From NCBI GenBank assembly GCA_032358165.1, contig JAALGY010000037.1, positions 273,001 to 337,000 on the forward strand: DNA of 64,000 nt. The letters are read 5' to 3'. The DNA comes from Diplosphaera chodatii (lineage: Eukaryota > Chlorophyta > Trebouxiophyceae > Prasiolales > Stichococcaceae). The translations under genes and the position numbers were made by a program. The first letter of the stretch is position 1. Every line of letters begins with the position of its first letter. Of this stretch, positions 12,206-23,284 are shown piece by piece. The notes under the pieces were generated by a model. The model saw only the letters and a program-made list of their open reading frames with translations, searched no databases and had not been told where the DNA came from.

Positions 12206-12563
12206 GTTACTGGAACCTGCTGTGATATTTGCTCACTACACGGCTGGCTGCACTCGCATGTGCACCTCGATGGTGGTTATGTTGGGACGTCTATGGTCTG
12301 TAACACACTACAACGTACTCTGATCGGTACATGATGGAAACACGACGGTGGAACACAGATCAAACCTTGACATGCTGGTACTTCCTTCACATTTATTGCG
12401 AATGCATCCAACTTTGACCCCGCCAGATAGCTGTAGGAGCTGTTCAGCAGCTGGGTATGCTGACGTCACGCCAGCTGGAAACTCGTGCAAGTCCAGGCTA
12501 TCCCCCACTGCATGCGACAGTCGCGTTGTGCAGTGGTATCCACCGATTTTAATTATAAAAGCC
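12206..12563. promoter_or_regulatory. Divergent promoter, MCTP-like / plastid protein
   Basis: The 358 bases between two divergent starts contain no gene. They hold the full palindrome TGACGTCA at 12461-12468, a classical bZIP (CRE/ACGT-type) site. They also hold an inverted repeat with 8-base arms at 12505-12512 and 12529-12536 (CCACTGCA/TGCAGTGG), whose spacer contains the smaller palindrome GCGACAGTCGC. The AT-rich AATTATAAAA lies directly before the plus-strand ATG, too close to be a TATA box for that start. Confidence 0.45.
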
Positions 12564-14317
12564 ATGGTGTTCGGTGCAGCTGGCACCCCGGTGAGCGGCT
12601 GGCGATGTGGACCGACAGTCGGTAGCCTGCGCTGCCAGCACATGATGCTGCGCCTGTCACCGTGGCGTCCTTCGCGATCGCCACCGGTCATCAGAGCTTT
12701 GGCAGAACCTAGCGATGGGGACACACCGTCTGGAGGCGACTTGACGGAATCCCAGCTGGCCAGGCTCGAGAAGGTGGAGCGGGAGGCCGCCTCGCTGCGG
12801 GAGCAGCTCAAGCTGGCGCAGCAGATACAGGTGCGATCGGCTTCAACGTTATGCATCATGCGGTACTTTCGCAGTCCCATGGTGAGGTGTGTAGCATGGC
12901 ATCTGCATGCCACTGATGGAATGTGTATATGCGCTCTCAGGCGGAGAGGGGTGATCAGCCCGCCAGCGGGGCGCCCAAGCGGCGGGGGCCCCGCATCGAC
13001 GCGGGGGAGGTGCTGAAGCGGGAGAATCTGCTGAGCGGTGGCGGTCTGAGGAGCTACATGTGCGCGTCGTCGCAAGTCCTCGCATCAACTCGCTCCTGAT
13101 GACATGCTGCACAGCCTTGACCGACACTTTCTGCAAGTGGCGACTATCTCACTGCAATGGCAGGAAGGAGCGGGGCAGCTGGGTGGCGGAGAAGGATTTG
13201 GAGGAGCTGTTCTGGCGGTCAACAGATGGCCCATCGGAGGGCGGCCAGGCGGCCACAGCAGCAGAAAAGGCGACCGTGCAGGTGCCCGGTGTAACACACC
13301 ATTACATTGCGGTTGCATGACACCCAGTGCTCCGAAATGCTCCGAGCATATCAATGTGGAGTTCCACATGCAGAGGCGGCTGCTGCTCGGTCTCGGGGCA
13401 GTTGTTGTGTTGGGCGGGCTTGCGCTGGTGCCCCTGGATGTCCTCACGCCAGCGCCCAGCAAACCGCTGTTCCTGTACCTCACGCCGCTTGTGCGAGTCG
13501 AGGTGAGCACAGTATTCGGGGCGGGCAGGCATGGCACGCCTTCATGTACCACACAGCGCACCTGGTGAGCCCGAGTCCTTACCAGACCTCGCCCTGTGAC
13601 TCCTAGGCACTCCTACAGGAAGCTAGCGGCATCGTGCAGGACGCTCAGTGGGACGGTAAGTGTATTGATGTGACCTTTGTACGACGGACTCTTGGCACTA
13701 TGACGGGCAAGAAGTATCAGATGCGTGCCTCTGGATGTGCTGTGCAGACCTCCGCTTCGTTTTGGAGCGGATACAGGGGCCGCCAAACAACATCAGGGAT
13801 AACCTGTTCAGCGCGGCAGCAGGTTTGCTCTATCATTTCAATTATCAATATGGTTTATTAAGGTTTTGATCTCATGCTTTCCAATAGGGAGCAATACCGA
13901 CAATATTTTCCTCCTGGCTGTGATGCAGTTTTGCAGGACGGGAGCAGACGTGACAAAGCGAAGACACTTGCGGCCGATGTCATGGAGTACGTGGCCCAAA
14001 TTGACTTCAACAAATACTTTGACACGCAAGGCAGCCGCAGTGGCCTGGGCGGCAGGCGGAACCAGGAGTTTGTGGACTTTTCAGCATCTTCAGTCAAAGC
14101 GACCCAGGCAAGGGTGCATCATTGACATTTGTATGGAGCTGCCAGTGAAACACTCCGTGCGAGCCTGCCGAATGTGTGCTTCTCGCTCATCCAACGACCT
14201 CTCAATCCCTTGGCAATGCGCACGGTGCAGACTAAACTGGCAGAGTTCTTGCGGCTCTTCCCAGCAGAGGACGTTCAGGCAGCAAGGGATCAGGCAGCAC
14301 CCCCGCCATCTGAGTGA
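12564..14317 (+). CDS. Predicted plastid-targeted membrane protein, unknown function
   Basis: Probable exons are 12564-12830, 12941-about 13050, about 13161-13280, about 13374-13502, about 13607-13656, about 13750-13820, about 13930-14108 and about 14231-14317. The N-terminus (MVFGAAGTPVSGWRCGPTVG, then SPPVIRALAEPS) looks like a chloroplast transit peptide with a VIRA-type cleavage site. A coiled coil follows (LARLEKVEREAASLREQLKL). One transmembrane helix is visible (LLLGLGAVVVLGGLALVPLD). After it come helical blocks FVLERIQGPPNNIRDNLFSA and LAADVMEYVAQIDFNKYFD, and a C-terminal LAEFLRLFPAEDVQAARDQA. The post-membrane part may form a small helical bundle on a thylakoid or envelope membrane. 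I recall similar uncharacterised plant proteins but cannot name a family. Confidence 0.6.
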
Positions 14318-14458
14318 CGCTGTTTCAGCTCTGACTCATAGTGGCAAGGATGTTTGGTGGAGGGGGCTTGCACTGAGTTTTGGGCCACTGTAGTTGTGAA
14401 CAGACAGCAGCGTATTGAACTTCAGCTTCCAAACATCACTCAGCACTGCGTTACGGTC

Positions 14459-16385
14459 TCAGACTAAAGCATCAGGATGACAGACATCAGGGCAAACCCC
14501 TGACGTGTCGACATGTCTGAGCATTGAATTGTACTTCCAATGTACTTCTGCGCAGCAGACCGTGCGCCAGGCCCTGACTAGGTTGGTGCAACGCCGCCTG
14601 CCCGTGCACGGCGGGTTTTCCTGCCACGAGTTTGTCGAAACAAGGTCCTTCGTCGTGACATCTGCAGTGAAACAGGGTTGCATTGTACAATCGCAGCCCA
14701 CAGCATAGCACTCCATACAGTATTCCAGGTGCTGATAACGGCTTGGATCATCACGAAACCAGAGCAGATGAACCATTTGATGTTGCCTTACCACAAAGAA
14801 TCGAGAAGAGGTGCCTGCAAGCAGGAAACCAGGCTGCCTGACCATCACGATGTTGGCAGGGGGTTGCACCATGTCGTCATGCAATTCTGGGAAGCCTCAG
14901 AATGGAAGGCAGGGCAGAGTTCCGCGCACCCGCAGCCAAACAGCAGGAGAAGGCAGACATATACATAGATGCTGTCCAGGCCCAGCAGCAGGTAAGTATT
15001 GACCTGCCGCCATGCTTGCCGATGCCTGAAATGCACCAGCCCAAACGTTGCTAGCCAAGGCTCCAAAGGTGGGTGCAGCAGCCCACACTTGTGAGCACAA
15101 CCTACCCAGATTGCAGTGGCATGCTCGTGTTGCACTTACCTGATGAAGTGCCTATGCAGCTTTTGCGACGCCACCAACGCCAGAATACACGAGCACACTT
15201 GCAGCACCATCAGGAAGGCTGCAATGTGCACATAATTGTTGTTGTTCACTATGCTAAAGCCGGGCATCCTCAACATGATGGCACATGCAAACTGCTGAGC
15301 AAGCAGTTCACCTGCAAAGAATCTGTGGTTGTCATTGCCGATGCAGTTTCCGACCAGCAAGCAATGATGGTCAAAACGCCTCTGCAAGGAGCAGGAAATG
15401 CTCACCAGCCCTGTTGCCCCATCAGCATGCATTGAGCATGCGCTGGTTCATTTTGCCTGCTTTCACAGAGAGGCCTGCACTACTTCTAAGCATACACTAA
15501 CTTATTGCACACACGATATGTCTGCTCACCACACACATGTTGCAGATATTGCAATGGCTGGAGCGGGGCGGTCGCCAGATGTTGCAGGTTCTGCACCATT
15601 TAGACCAGCCTGCATCGTTGAGACATGCTTGATCAGCTGCTACAGCATAGCCTGCTTCCCTGGTAGCCGAAGCAGCTATTGGCAGGCTACATGCCTCTGC
15701 ACATCTCAAGTGGCTCAAGTGACTCGTATGAACATCCACCTGCTGCTTGGAAATCATAGCGCATCCAGATGCCGCGTGGCGACTTTTGGATTGGCCCATT
15801 ACGCTCCAGCTGCACCGTGCCTGCATCGAGGGCCTCCACCAGCGCATCTGCATGGTCGTGAGATGAGCCGCTTTGGAGCGTCTGGACATGTGCATCCTGC
15901 CCTGTATGCACTGCATGTGTGTGGCTACGTACTGCTCCTGTGCATGTGCTTGTCACTGTGGGTAATGGCTCGACGCACCAACGGATGTACCAGGCACGAT
16001 GCTGCCAGCGTCGACCTGATTGACCAGTAGCAGCAGCACCAGCGACAAAGCCACCAGGCCCCAGAAACCCAGCTGGAACCACCATTGCCGCTCTGCGAGC
16101 CTGTGGACGGACAAATGCACGCATGCATGTGCCTGTCGACTCGTCGGTGTTCGTGTTGGGCGCGGATGTGTCACAGCAGAAGAATCACCCGCTGAGGTAT
16201 CCCGACGCTGAAACGCCCAGTATGGCTGAGGCCACCCCCGCTGGATACTCCAGGCTGCTTGGCCGGAGGTTTGATGGCGCGCTTGGCGGCGCAGACAGGC
16301 TACCACTGTGCGACATCAGGAGGCCCTGCCGCTGCTCGCCGATGACTGAGCCCATCTCACGCATTTCACTGCCTCGGGCCGGCAT
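14459..16385 (-). CDS. DHHC-type protein S-acyltransferase
   Basis: The zinc-binding block is WCRTCNIWRPPRSSHCNICN (exon near 15600), joined to RFDHHCLLVGNCIGNDNHRF (exon near 15430-15330). Together they form the cysteine-rich DHHC domain that transfers palmitate to protein cysteines. The N-terminal exon reads MPARGSEMREMGSVIGEQRQ (from 16385; later in-frame ATGs are possible). It is followed by a membrane helix, FWGLVALSLVLLLLVNQ (about 16080-16020). More membrane segments are near 15290-15150 and 15010-14950 (TYLLLGLDSIYVYVCLLLLF). ADVTTKDLVSTNSWQENPP near 14660 resembles the TTxE motif that follows the last membrane helix. The usual Pro-Trp after DHHC is replaced by Leu-Leu. The exon between the first membrane helix and the zinc block is uncertain. 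Confidence 0.8.
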
Positions 16386-16563
16386 CTGCAGTGGTCACCC
16401 GCTACTGTATCCCTGGCTCGGTCAGCGTCTGCATGGGGTGCTGAGCCCTATAGCGATGCTGACGGCATCGCAAAGTGGTACACGCGTCCTTCATCCTGGT
16501 CTGAAGCCCTATCTGCAAGGCCCAACGCTGCGCTGTGTGTTTGCTACATCCTAGCATGGCTGA
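16386..16563. promoter_or_regulatory. Short divergent intergenic region with inverted repeat
   Basis: This gap lies between the DHHC start and the weak plus-strand ORF start. A perfect 7-base inverted repeat (GCGATGC, 5-base spacer, GCATCGC) spans 16453-16471, centred about 12 bases from the middle of the gap. Function is inferred only from position, and the plus-strand gene is itself uncertain. Confidence 0.3.
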
Positions 16564-17269
16564 TGACTCGAATACCCAAGGCAGATTGTGCACGCCGCCA
16601 TGCTTTCGAGACGAACGACCAGATGCATGTTACTTCATCTCCTGCGCTTGATGATGCGGAAACGCTGTAAGTGTTGCCTGTTCGCGACTTCACAAATTAC
16701 TTGGAACTGACTATTTCAGCCTGCATGCAAGGATTTGGCGTTCCTCCTTCTCCTACATTTGCACCCGTGCAACGTTTTGCCACCCTTCATATCATCCGCA
16801 CTCTTGTTCCTTGAACTTTGGCACGAGCACGCTATATTCGGGCTGCCGCACGGCTTTGCACATCGTAAAGTTAGGAGTCTGGTCTGCTTGCATGGCGGCA
16901 CCAAGGTCGTCCATGTTTGATCCAGACCGCATCTTGCAGGCAGCAGAAAGTCAGATTGAAGCTACAGAGTATCGCACGGCCAATATGGAGCCGCCTTGGG
17001 AAGGTGACCCATTGCTGCTTGTTTTGGAACCTAGCATGACGCCGTGTATGTCAGATGGAGTGACATCGACGGTTTGGTGTCCTGCTGCAGGCCATTGCGG
17101 GCTTGTAGCGCTGTGCAACGATGTCGAGAAGGATGCGCTGCCATCAGCTGTGCCGCGCCGCACCGAGAGGTCGTACACACCGTCCATGACTGCATCAGAG
17201 GCGCCGAGCCCCATTCTGCTGCGCAGCCCCGCAAGGCGGCCCAGCCCCCTGAGGACTCCCAAGCACTGA
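16564..17269 (+). CDS. Weakly supported small gene
   Basis: No family is recognised. A possible first exon from the ATG at 16564 (MTRIPKADCARRHAFETND) ends at a good GTAAGT donor near 16668. A second exon near 16930-17003 reads AAESQIEATEYRTANMEPPW before a GTGACC donor. A last segment (about 17120-17269) reads RTERSYTPSMTASEAPSPIL then LRSPARRPSPLRTPKH, with Ser-Pro motifs and a stop at 17267-17269. The acceptor of the last exon is not clear. The composition looks coding but conservation cannot be judged. Confidence 0.25.
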
Positions 17270-17579
17270 CGAACGACACGAGGTTAAGCTGACCAACGCT
17301 ACACAGTTTTGGCCGCCTTCCGAAGTGTCATGCGGTGGGTGACGCAGCCATATATCCGACCTTCTGGCAGTGCAATCCTACATCTGCTGTCCAACATGTC
17401 TTGCTTCTGGCTGCTAAACCCTCTGCACATGTGTTCATGCCTGTCACTCTGCAGGAAGCAAGCAGCCGCGGGCATTGTGGCTGCACGAGTCCTGTTGGCA
17501 TAAGGTCGCAGGGTGGAGCAGGGTTGCCAGCAAGGGGTGCTTGCTTTACACTAGTCTACACTGAATACACGGCTCGAGC
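17270..17579. other. Convergent intergenic region
   Basis: About 310 bases with no gene seen. On the minus strand a TGTAA (TTACA at 17546-17550) lies about 30 bases past the ERO1 stop and may serve in polyadenylation. Confidence 0.4.
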
Positions 17580-20420
17580 TTATTTCGTGAACATTGAGAA
17601 CAATGGCAACGTCTCAGTGACGTCCTGAATGGCACCCAGCGGCGAGTGCCCTGCCTGGACTTCGTCAGCCAGCAATTGCAGGCTCATGCGCCGCACAACT
17701 TCAATGGAAGTCGACAGCCGCTCCAGCAGGTTGAACAGTGCAATGACCTCGTTGCGTTCAAGGACCAGGTCGGATTGCCCGATGCCCGCTGCGCCACAGT
17801 TGCTGCTGTCGAACAGGATCTTGAGCGAGGTCGCAATGCCTGCAATGTCGTACAACAACGGGTTGGCATGGCTAGGATGGTGCAACAACTACCTTCTACA
17901 GCAATTTTCCCTGGAAGGCGTTAAAGGCCATATGATTGTGGCAGCTTGCAGCCCAAAGTGCACTCACCTAGGAGCTGCAACTTGCCCCACAGCTTGCACT
18001 TTTCACAGCCGACGCAGTCCATGATGCTGGTGATGTTCTGGAAGGAGGCCTGCAGCTGCTGCCGTAGCGCCGGTGCGTCCTCACCCTTCCAAAGTCGCCC
18101 CTCGTGGAATGGGATTGGACATGCCTTGAGGAGCGCTTCACTGTTCACCTGCAAAGGATAGTCAGCGACACGTGAGCCTCCTGACTGGTTTCTGAAGGGT
18201 TATTCGAGCAGCATACCAGCGATTTCAGGGCTGGCGTGACCTGACGTTCACACTCGCATTATAGAAAGGAGAGAAATGAAAGGCACTACCGAGCCGAAAC
18301 CCTTACCACTACATCGACGCCTGTTGTGACTTTCATGAACGTGAACATGTGGTCACGTTGGTGCTTTGAGGTGGGTGGTCTTAGTATCGCACACATTTTA
18401 GGCACTATGGTCAGAAGCAGCGCACCAGCTTGCTGACGAGCTGCGCTGTCTGATCGTCCTCGGCAGCATAGCCCGAGTCATACCGCAACGCCTGGAGCAG
18501 CGGCGCTGCCTTTTGCACCGCCCGCAAGGTGAACAGGTATGTGAAATACAGGTTCTCCACTCGTGACGCTACCTGTAATTTGGGAGGTTTACTCGGGTTG
18601 CATCAGATGCAATGGCATGTATCATTGCGGCCGCAAGGGCATGCTGCTGTTGTCGTTGAACAATTTGCGCAAACGAAGCCAAAACCTCTGGATTGCCAAG
18701 CCGACGCTCAAACTCCCCCAGGTTGGCTCCCCAATGCCCCCGGAACTCATCCAGCAGGTAGTCGTTGGCAATGTGGGCGCTGATGGATGCATGCATGCCT
18801 GCGGTGCAGGGGCAGATGTTGCAATGCGTGTTTTGACTGCCAGTGATGTTGACACATGCAGCGCTGTGGATGCAGCCTCTGCTGGACAAGCTCGATGTTG
18901 TGGCATGCATTGCTCACCAGACACCAGACGGTAGAAGATCCGCCGCTCGGTGCATGTGTCGTTTGCATGAATGTTTGCAAAGCAGCTCTGGGTGTAGATT
19001 GCGTTCCAGATGCGTGCCGCTGCTTCACCCTGGGGGAGATAGGCACGAGAAGTAGGCACTGGTGATAGATATACGACAATCACCGACTTGCTAGCTGCTG
19101 GCTGTACCTCGCACAGCATGAAAATGGTGTGACCTTGTAGCCGGTGTAGCGCTCTGGGTTCTGCTGCAAATTGATGTACGAGAAGTCGACGTCCTCCTCG
19201 TCCAGGGGCATCCAGGGGTTGTTGAAGCCGCGCCAGCCGTGGATGCTCAACAGCCGCGACCTGGTGCCCTCATCAACCCGCTGCACCGATGCCGCTGCTG
19301 TGGCAGACCCTGCAGGATGGTGAGCACACAGGCTCCGTGCAGTGCGGCCACGAGCGTCTGCATGCAGCCTGGATGACATGCTACGTCGCAGGCGATGGGT
19401 GCCAAGTCTTTCAGTCGTCCAACGACAGTGGAGGTGCTGTGACTTGAAGTTCGCACTTGACAGGCAGGCCCCATCGCCAGCGGCGCCCGCCTCTGCATCC
19501 TTCCACAACTGCGGCACCTCATCCGGCGGGCACTCGCACACGCTGCAATCCCGCATAGCGCACATCCCGTCATCTGGCCAGAACGGGCAGTCGCAGTACA
19601 GCGTCACCTGCATAGTTTGAGTGAGAATACGATGAATATGCACCCTGTGCATTGAAACGTGTGCTGCTGCACATATGAGGATTGCGGAGTGCTGACTGCT
19701 GTAAGCGTACAATTAGCTGCAGGCCACCTTGAAGTACCGCATGAAAGGCGTCTGGACCAGCTGCCGCAGCAAAGGGTTCACTGTGTCTCTATTGACCTGC
19801 TCGACCGAAGCGTAGTCGCAGCCTGTGTGCATCGACGACACACCCATCTGGAGATGCCTGCTGACACCGCAACAGCACAGAAAGCGCCAGGTGCAATATA
19901 GACAGGTGCATGGCAAACTCTGGTGACACTCACAGCAATCCCGCACAGCTCCAGCAAGCTGGCAGGCAGCTGCTTCGCTGCTTGCAACCTGCAGTAGACA
20001 GTACGGGCACATTGAAATTGGCCAGCTACATCCGGTCAATGATGTTGGCTCGCTGAATTTGGCAGCTGGACTGCTGATATGAGCAACACCAAGCTGATAA
20101 CAGCTTCTGCACACCTTGCAGCTGCAGGTGCCATTGTCATCATGCAAGTGCAGCCCAGGCGGTGCAGTGGCCGGGGATGACAGTTCCTCTGAGGCCGTGA
20201 TTTCCATGGTCGCAATGCTGTGACTACTGTGCGCTGCCGCAGCTCTCCGCGGCCGCTGCCACATGCTGACCGCTGGCTGCAGCACGCTCCATGGCGCATT
20301 CCGGATGGTCACGCCGTCCTCCTTGAGATACTTGACCTCAAGCGTGAGGCGGTATGAGAGGAAGCACAGCAGCGCGACGTACAGACTGATCCACCACTCT
20401 GTTCTGCTCATGCTGCACAC
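17580..20420 (-). CDS. ERO1: ER thiol oxidase ERO1
   Basis: The protein starts MCSMSRTEWWISLYVALLCF, a signal anchor. Exons 20420-20115, 19988-19934, 19822-19728 and one from 19607 are clear and later ones approximate. Joining exons two and three in phase gives DCCCDYASVEQVN, the cysteine cluster typical of plant ERO1. Next comes YCDCPFWPDDGMCAMRDCSV, then FSYINLQQNPERYTGYK, ARIWNAIYTQSCF and ERRIFYRLVSG. The active-site region is ITSIMDCVGCEKCKLWGKLQ, with the CxxCxxC that sits next to FAD. The end, IATSLKILFDSSN through RNEVIALFNLLERLSTSIEV, is also conserved. ERO1 reoxidises protein disulfide isomerase with oxygen in the ER lumen. The C-terminus is longer than the human protein. It is divergent from eIF3i. 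Confidence 0.95.
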
Positions 20421-21034
20421 CGCCCTTGCGCAGGACGACCTGGCTTCACGAGTGTGCCTGCAGACGTTAGCAACGTGGTCCCTGACTAAACCTGCTGGGC
20501 GTTGGTAGTTGGCTGCTTCATCACGGCTTGTTGTGCACTGACAATGCTCAACACGTTACGGCACAATGAGAGCTGACAGACCTGTTTATTATTGTGATGG
20601 TACAGCAACACAATACGGAGATGACACGCCAACCAATTCGCAGTGGGTTGCTACCCTGAGCAACAAGCAAGGCGCAGAATTGTGATGAATACACTGAGCA
20701 TGCTGTTGCAATGCTTACGAAGGCCAGGCTCATTGCAACCATTGTGTACGGGAGGCCGGAGGCAGCTGTACGGTCCACCAAAGGAAGCGGGATGTTGCTC
20801 CGCAGCCTCTGCGAGGAATGCCTCAACCGGCCAGCATGGCTTTGCAACCAACATTGGACAGCTGTTAGCAACGTTTGCATACACAGTGTGTCATTCTGTA
20901 AGCTGCTACTTTCTCGCAGGGCGGCAAACAGTGAGGTTTTGAGCATTTGGTGGGACGAGCTCCAACATCAGCTGGCCTTTCAGTCGGATCTGCACGAATA
21001 GCTCACGCAGCTGCAGGCGGCCCAGGCAGCCACC
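20421..21034. promoter_or_regulatory. Divergent promoter ERO1 / eIF3i with central inverted repeat
   Basis: This 614-base gap contains no gene. A perfect inverted repeat with 9-base arms (GTTGCAATG at 20705-20713, CATTGCAAC at 20731-20739, 17-base spacer) is centred at 20722. The midpoint between the two start codons is 20727.5. A regulatory role is inferred. Confidence 0.4.
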
Positions 21035-22837
21035 ATGAGGCCGTATCTGCTCAAGGGACACGAGCGGCCTCTGACACAGATCAAGTGCGCAGCGCGGCAG
21101 CCTTCGCACCGCATGTTGAATGTAGGGTGACACACAGTGCAACGTACCAACAGCAGGCAATATGTTCTGCAGGTTCAACCGGGAAGGTGATTTGTTCGTC
21201 AGCTGTGCAAAGGATTTGTCGCCAAACCTTTGGTACTCTGATGATGGCGTGCGTGTTGGTTCATTCAATGGGCACAACGGCACAGTGTGGACCTGCGACA
21301 TCACATGTAAGTGCTGCGTGCCGCAACTGGACTGCATGCCAACTGTGAGGGTGCACCTGTCACACCTGCGCCTGCCCTCACACATGCGTCACACGCACCT
21401 ACCAACAGGCTCGTAGAGCGCTCCATCATGTTTCATAGCGGCTGCTTGCAGGGGACTCGGCTAAGCTCATCACCGGCTCAGCGGACTCCTCGGCGCGGCT
21501 CTGGGACCTGCAGACCGGCAAGTCGTTGCACACGTTCAAGTTCAATGAGCCGTGCCGCGGCGTGAAGTTTGCGGTTGGCGACGCGATGGCAGCCATCAGC
21601 AGCGACCCCTTCATGGGCGTCCCAGCCTGCATCTACCTCGTCACCATCGCCGAGGACGCTGCGGAGCAGAACACCACCATCCTGCAGCAGCTGAAGGGGC
21701 CCACCGGCAGGATACAGCGGGTCGAGTGGACAGACCTCAACCGCACGCTCATCTCCGCGGGCGAGGACGGCACCGTGCGGCGGTGGGATGTGGAGGTGCG
21801 CACTACAGCCTGTTTTGTGTCGCCCAGTTGCACGACTCCAGCTGCTGGGCATGTCTCTGCTGGAGGCATGCCTCCAGGCTGTGTACATTTTTGCTTGGCT
21901 CTGCATGCCAGGCCCGATGACCTGTACCGCTGTCCACTATCTGACCCAGCTCTGCTTCCTCTGATGCAGACGGGGCAGGTAAAGGAGGAACGGGAGATCC
22001 ACGAGAAGCAGATCAACGACCTGAAGCTGTCACCTGACGGCACGCATCTCATCACTGCGTCGTCCGACAAGACCGCCAAGCTGGTCGACTCCCAGACACT
22101 GGAGGTCCGCGGTTCCCATGAACACTATTCTGTCAACCGAGTGGCCTGCATCAGGAGGCTTGCATTAAGATTCTGGATGCGCACTGCACATCACGAAAAC
22201 CAATCCCCAAATCGCTCGGTGCCATGACTTCAGCTTGACCATTGCCCAGGTGCTCAAAACATACCAGTCGGATCGGCCTATCAACTCGGCTGACATCTCC
22301 CCCATCTTCGACCATGTCATCATGGGTGGTGGTCAAGAGGCATCGCAGGTGCACTCAAGCAGCTTGCCTAGGCTTCGTCATGGCAAGCACCCTACCATGC
22401 GCTGTCAATCTGCTGCATCCTTGAACCCAGAGCAGCAAGCAGGCGCAAAGGATCATCAGGCTAGTGGACATTTCCATTGCAGGTAACGCTGACAGGCTCA
22501 CGGCAGGGCAAGTTTGAAACAGACTTCTTCCACAAGGTGTACGAGGAGCGGTTTGGCAGCGTGCGTGGCCACTTCGGGCCGATCAACGCCATCGCATTCA
22601 GGCCCGATGGCCGTATGTTTGCCACTGGAGGAGAGGATGGCTACGTGCGGTTGCAGCACCTTGAGGTGCGGGCGGAGTATGTTGCACAGCCTGCCTTTGC
22701 AATGGCAGGCACTGTGCTGAGATCTGGACCCCCCTCCAATCCTCATCAGCAACCATGCCTGAAGTTTTGCAACCATGACGCAAGGTCGTGCTCTTTGCTG
22801 CGTGCAGAACGACTACCTGACCAACAGATTCTTCTGA
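21035..22837 (+). CDS. eIF3i: Translation initiation factor eIF3 subunit i (WD40)
   Basis: This is a complete seven-exon gene: 21035-21084, 21173-21306, 21452-21795, 21970-22104, 22250-22348, 22483-22665 and 22808-22837, all joining in phase. The start [17 protein letters not shown], followed by [20 protein letters not shown], is the family signature. WD repeats are visible as [53 protein letters not shown] and [17 protein letters not shown]. The C-terminus NDYLTNRFF corresponds to the short aromatic tail of other eIF3i. It is a seven-bladed propeller that binds eIF3b and eIF3g in the cytosolic eIF3 complex. It is the second eIF3 subunit gene in the window. The sequence CCACC before the ATG is a good initiation context. 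Confidence 0.96.
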
Positions 22838-23284
22838 CGGAGGGCGCAATAGTCTGGTCAGAGTGAATTGTTGTAGTGCAGCCGTGCCTTGTACATACAG
22901 GGGTTGCTGGACTGCAGCAGATAGTGTGATGCTACAGTAGCTGCGAGGCTTACGTGTGAGGCGGCGCACACCGCGCTCTACCTTCCAGAAATGATCCTGC
23001 TCCACACCAACAGTGTAATGTACTCGGAAGGTATTGCAGAATGCGTATGGGCAGGCCCATCCCCCGTTGTCCACTTGCACGATTGCAAGAGAACTGGGCC
23101 ATTCGAAGTGTTTTACCATGCACAGCAAGCGACGGACCTCATGAACGAATTCCTGGGGCCTCCCGCCCTGCAGCGGTTGGCATCTCGGCCATAGCACGGG
23201 CAGGCGAGGCGACCCGTCCGCAGCTTGCACAATCAGAACGGCACGTCCAGGACAGCGGACGTATCGACGCGCGCCTCTGCGAGC
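22838..23284. other. Intergenic region
   Basis: About 450 bases lie between eIF3i and the next plus-strand gene. Open frames exist on both strands, but none has domain-like content or a consistent exon chain. Presumably it holds the eIF3i 3' end and the next promoter. Confidence 0.4.

Noticed and set aside
12551..12560. AATTATAAAA as a TATA box for the plastid-protein gene
   Set aside because: It ends three bases before the ATG, too close to be a core promoter for that start codon.
21801..21960. Possible in-frame insertion in eIF3i (frame open through 21796-21969)
   Set aside because: It is an intron that stays open: removing it joins [14 protein letters not shown], which matches the family.
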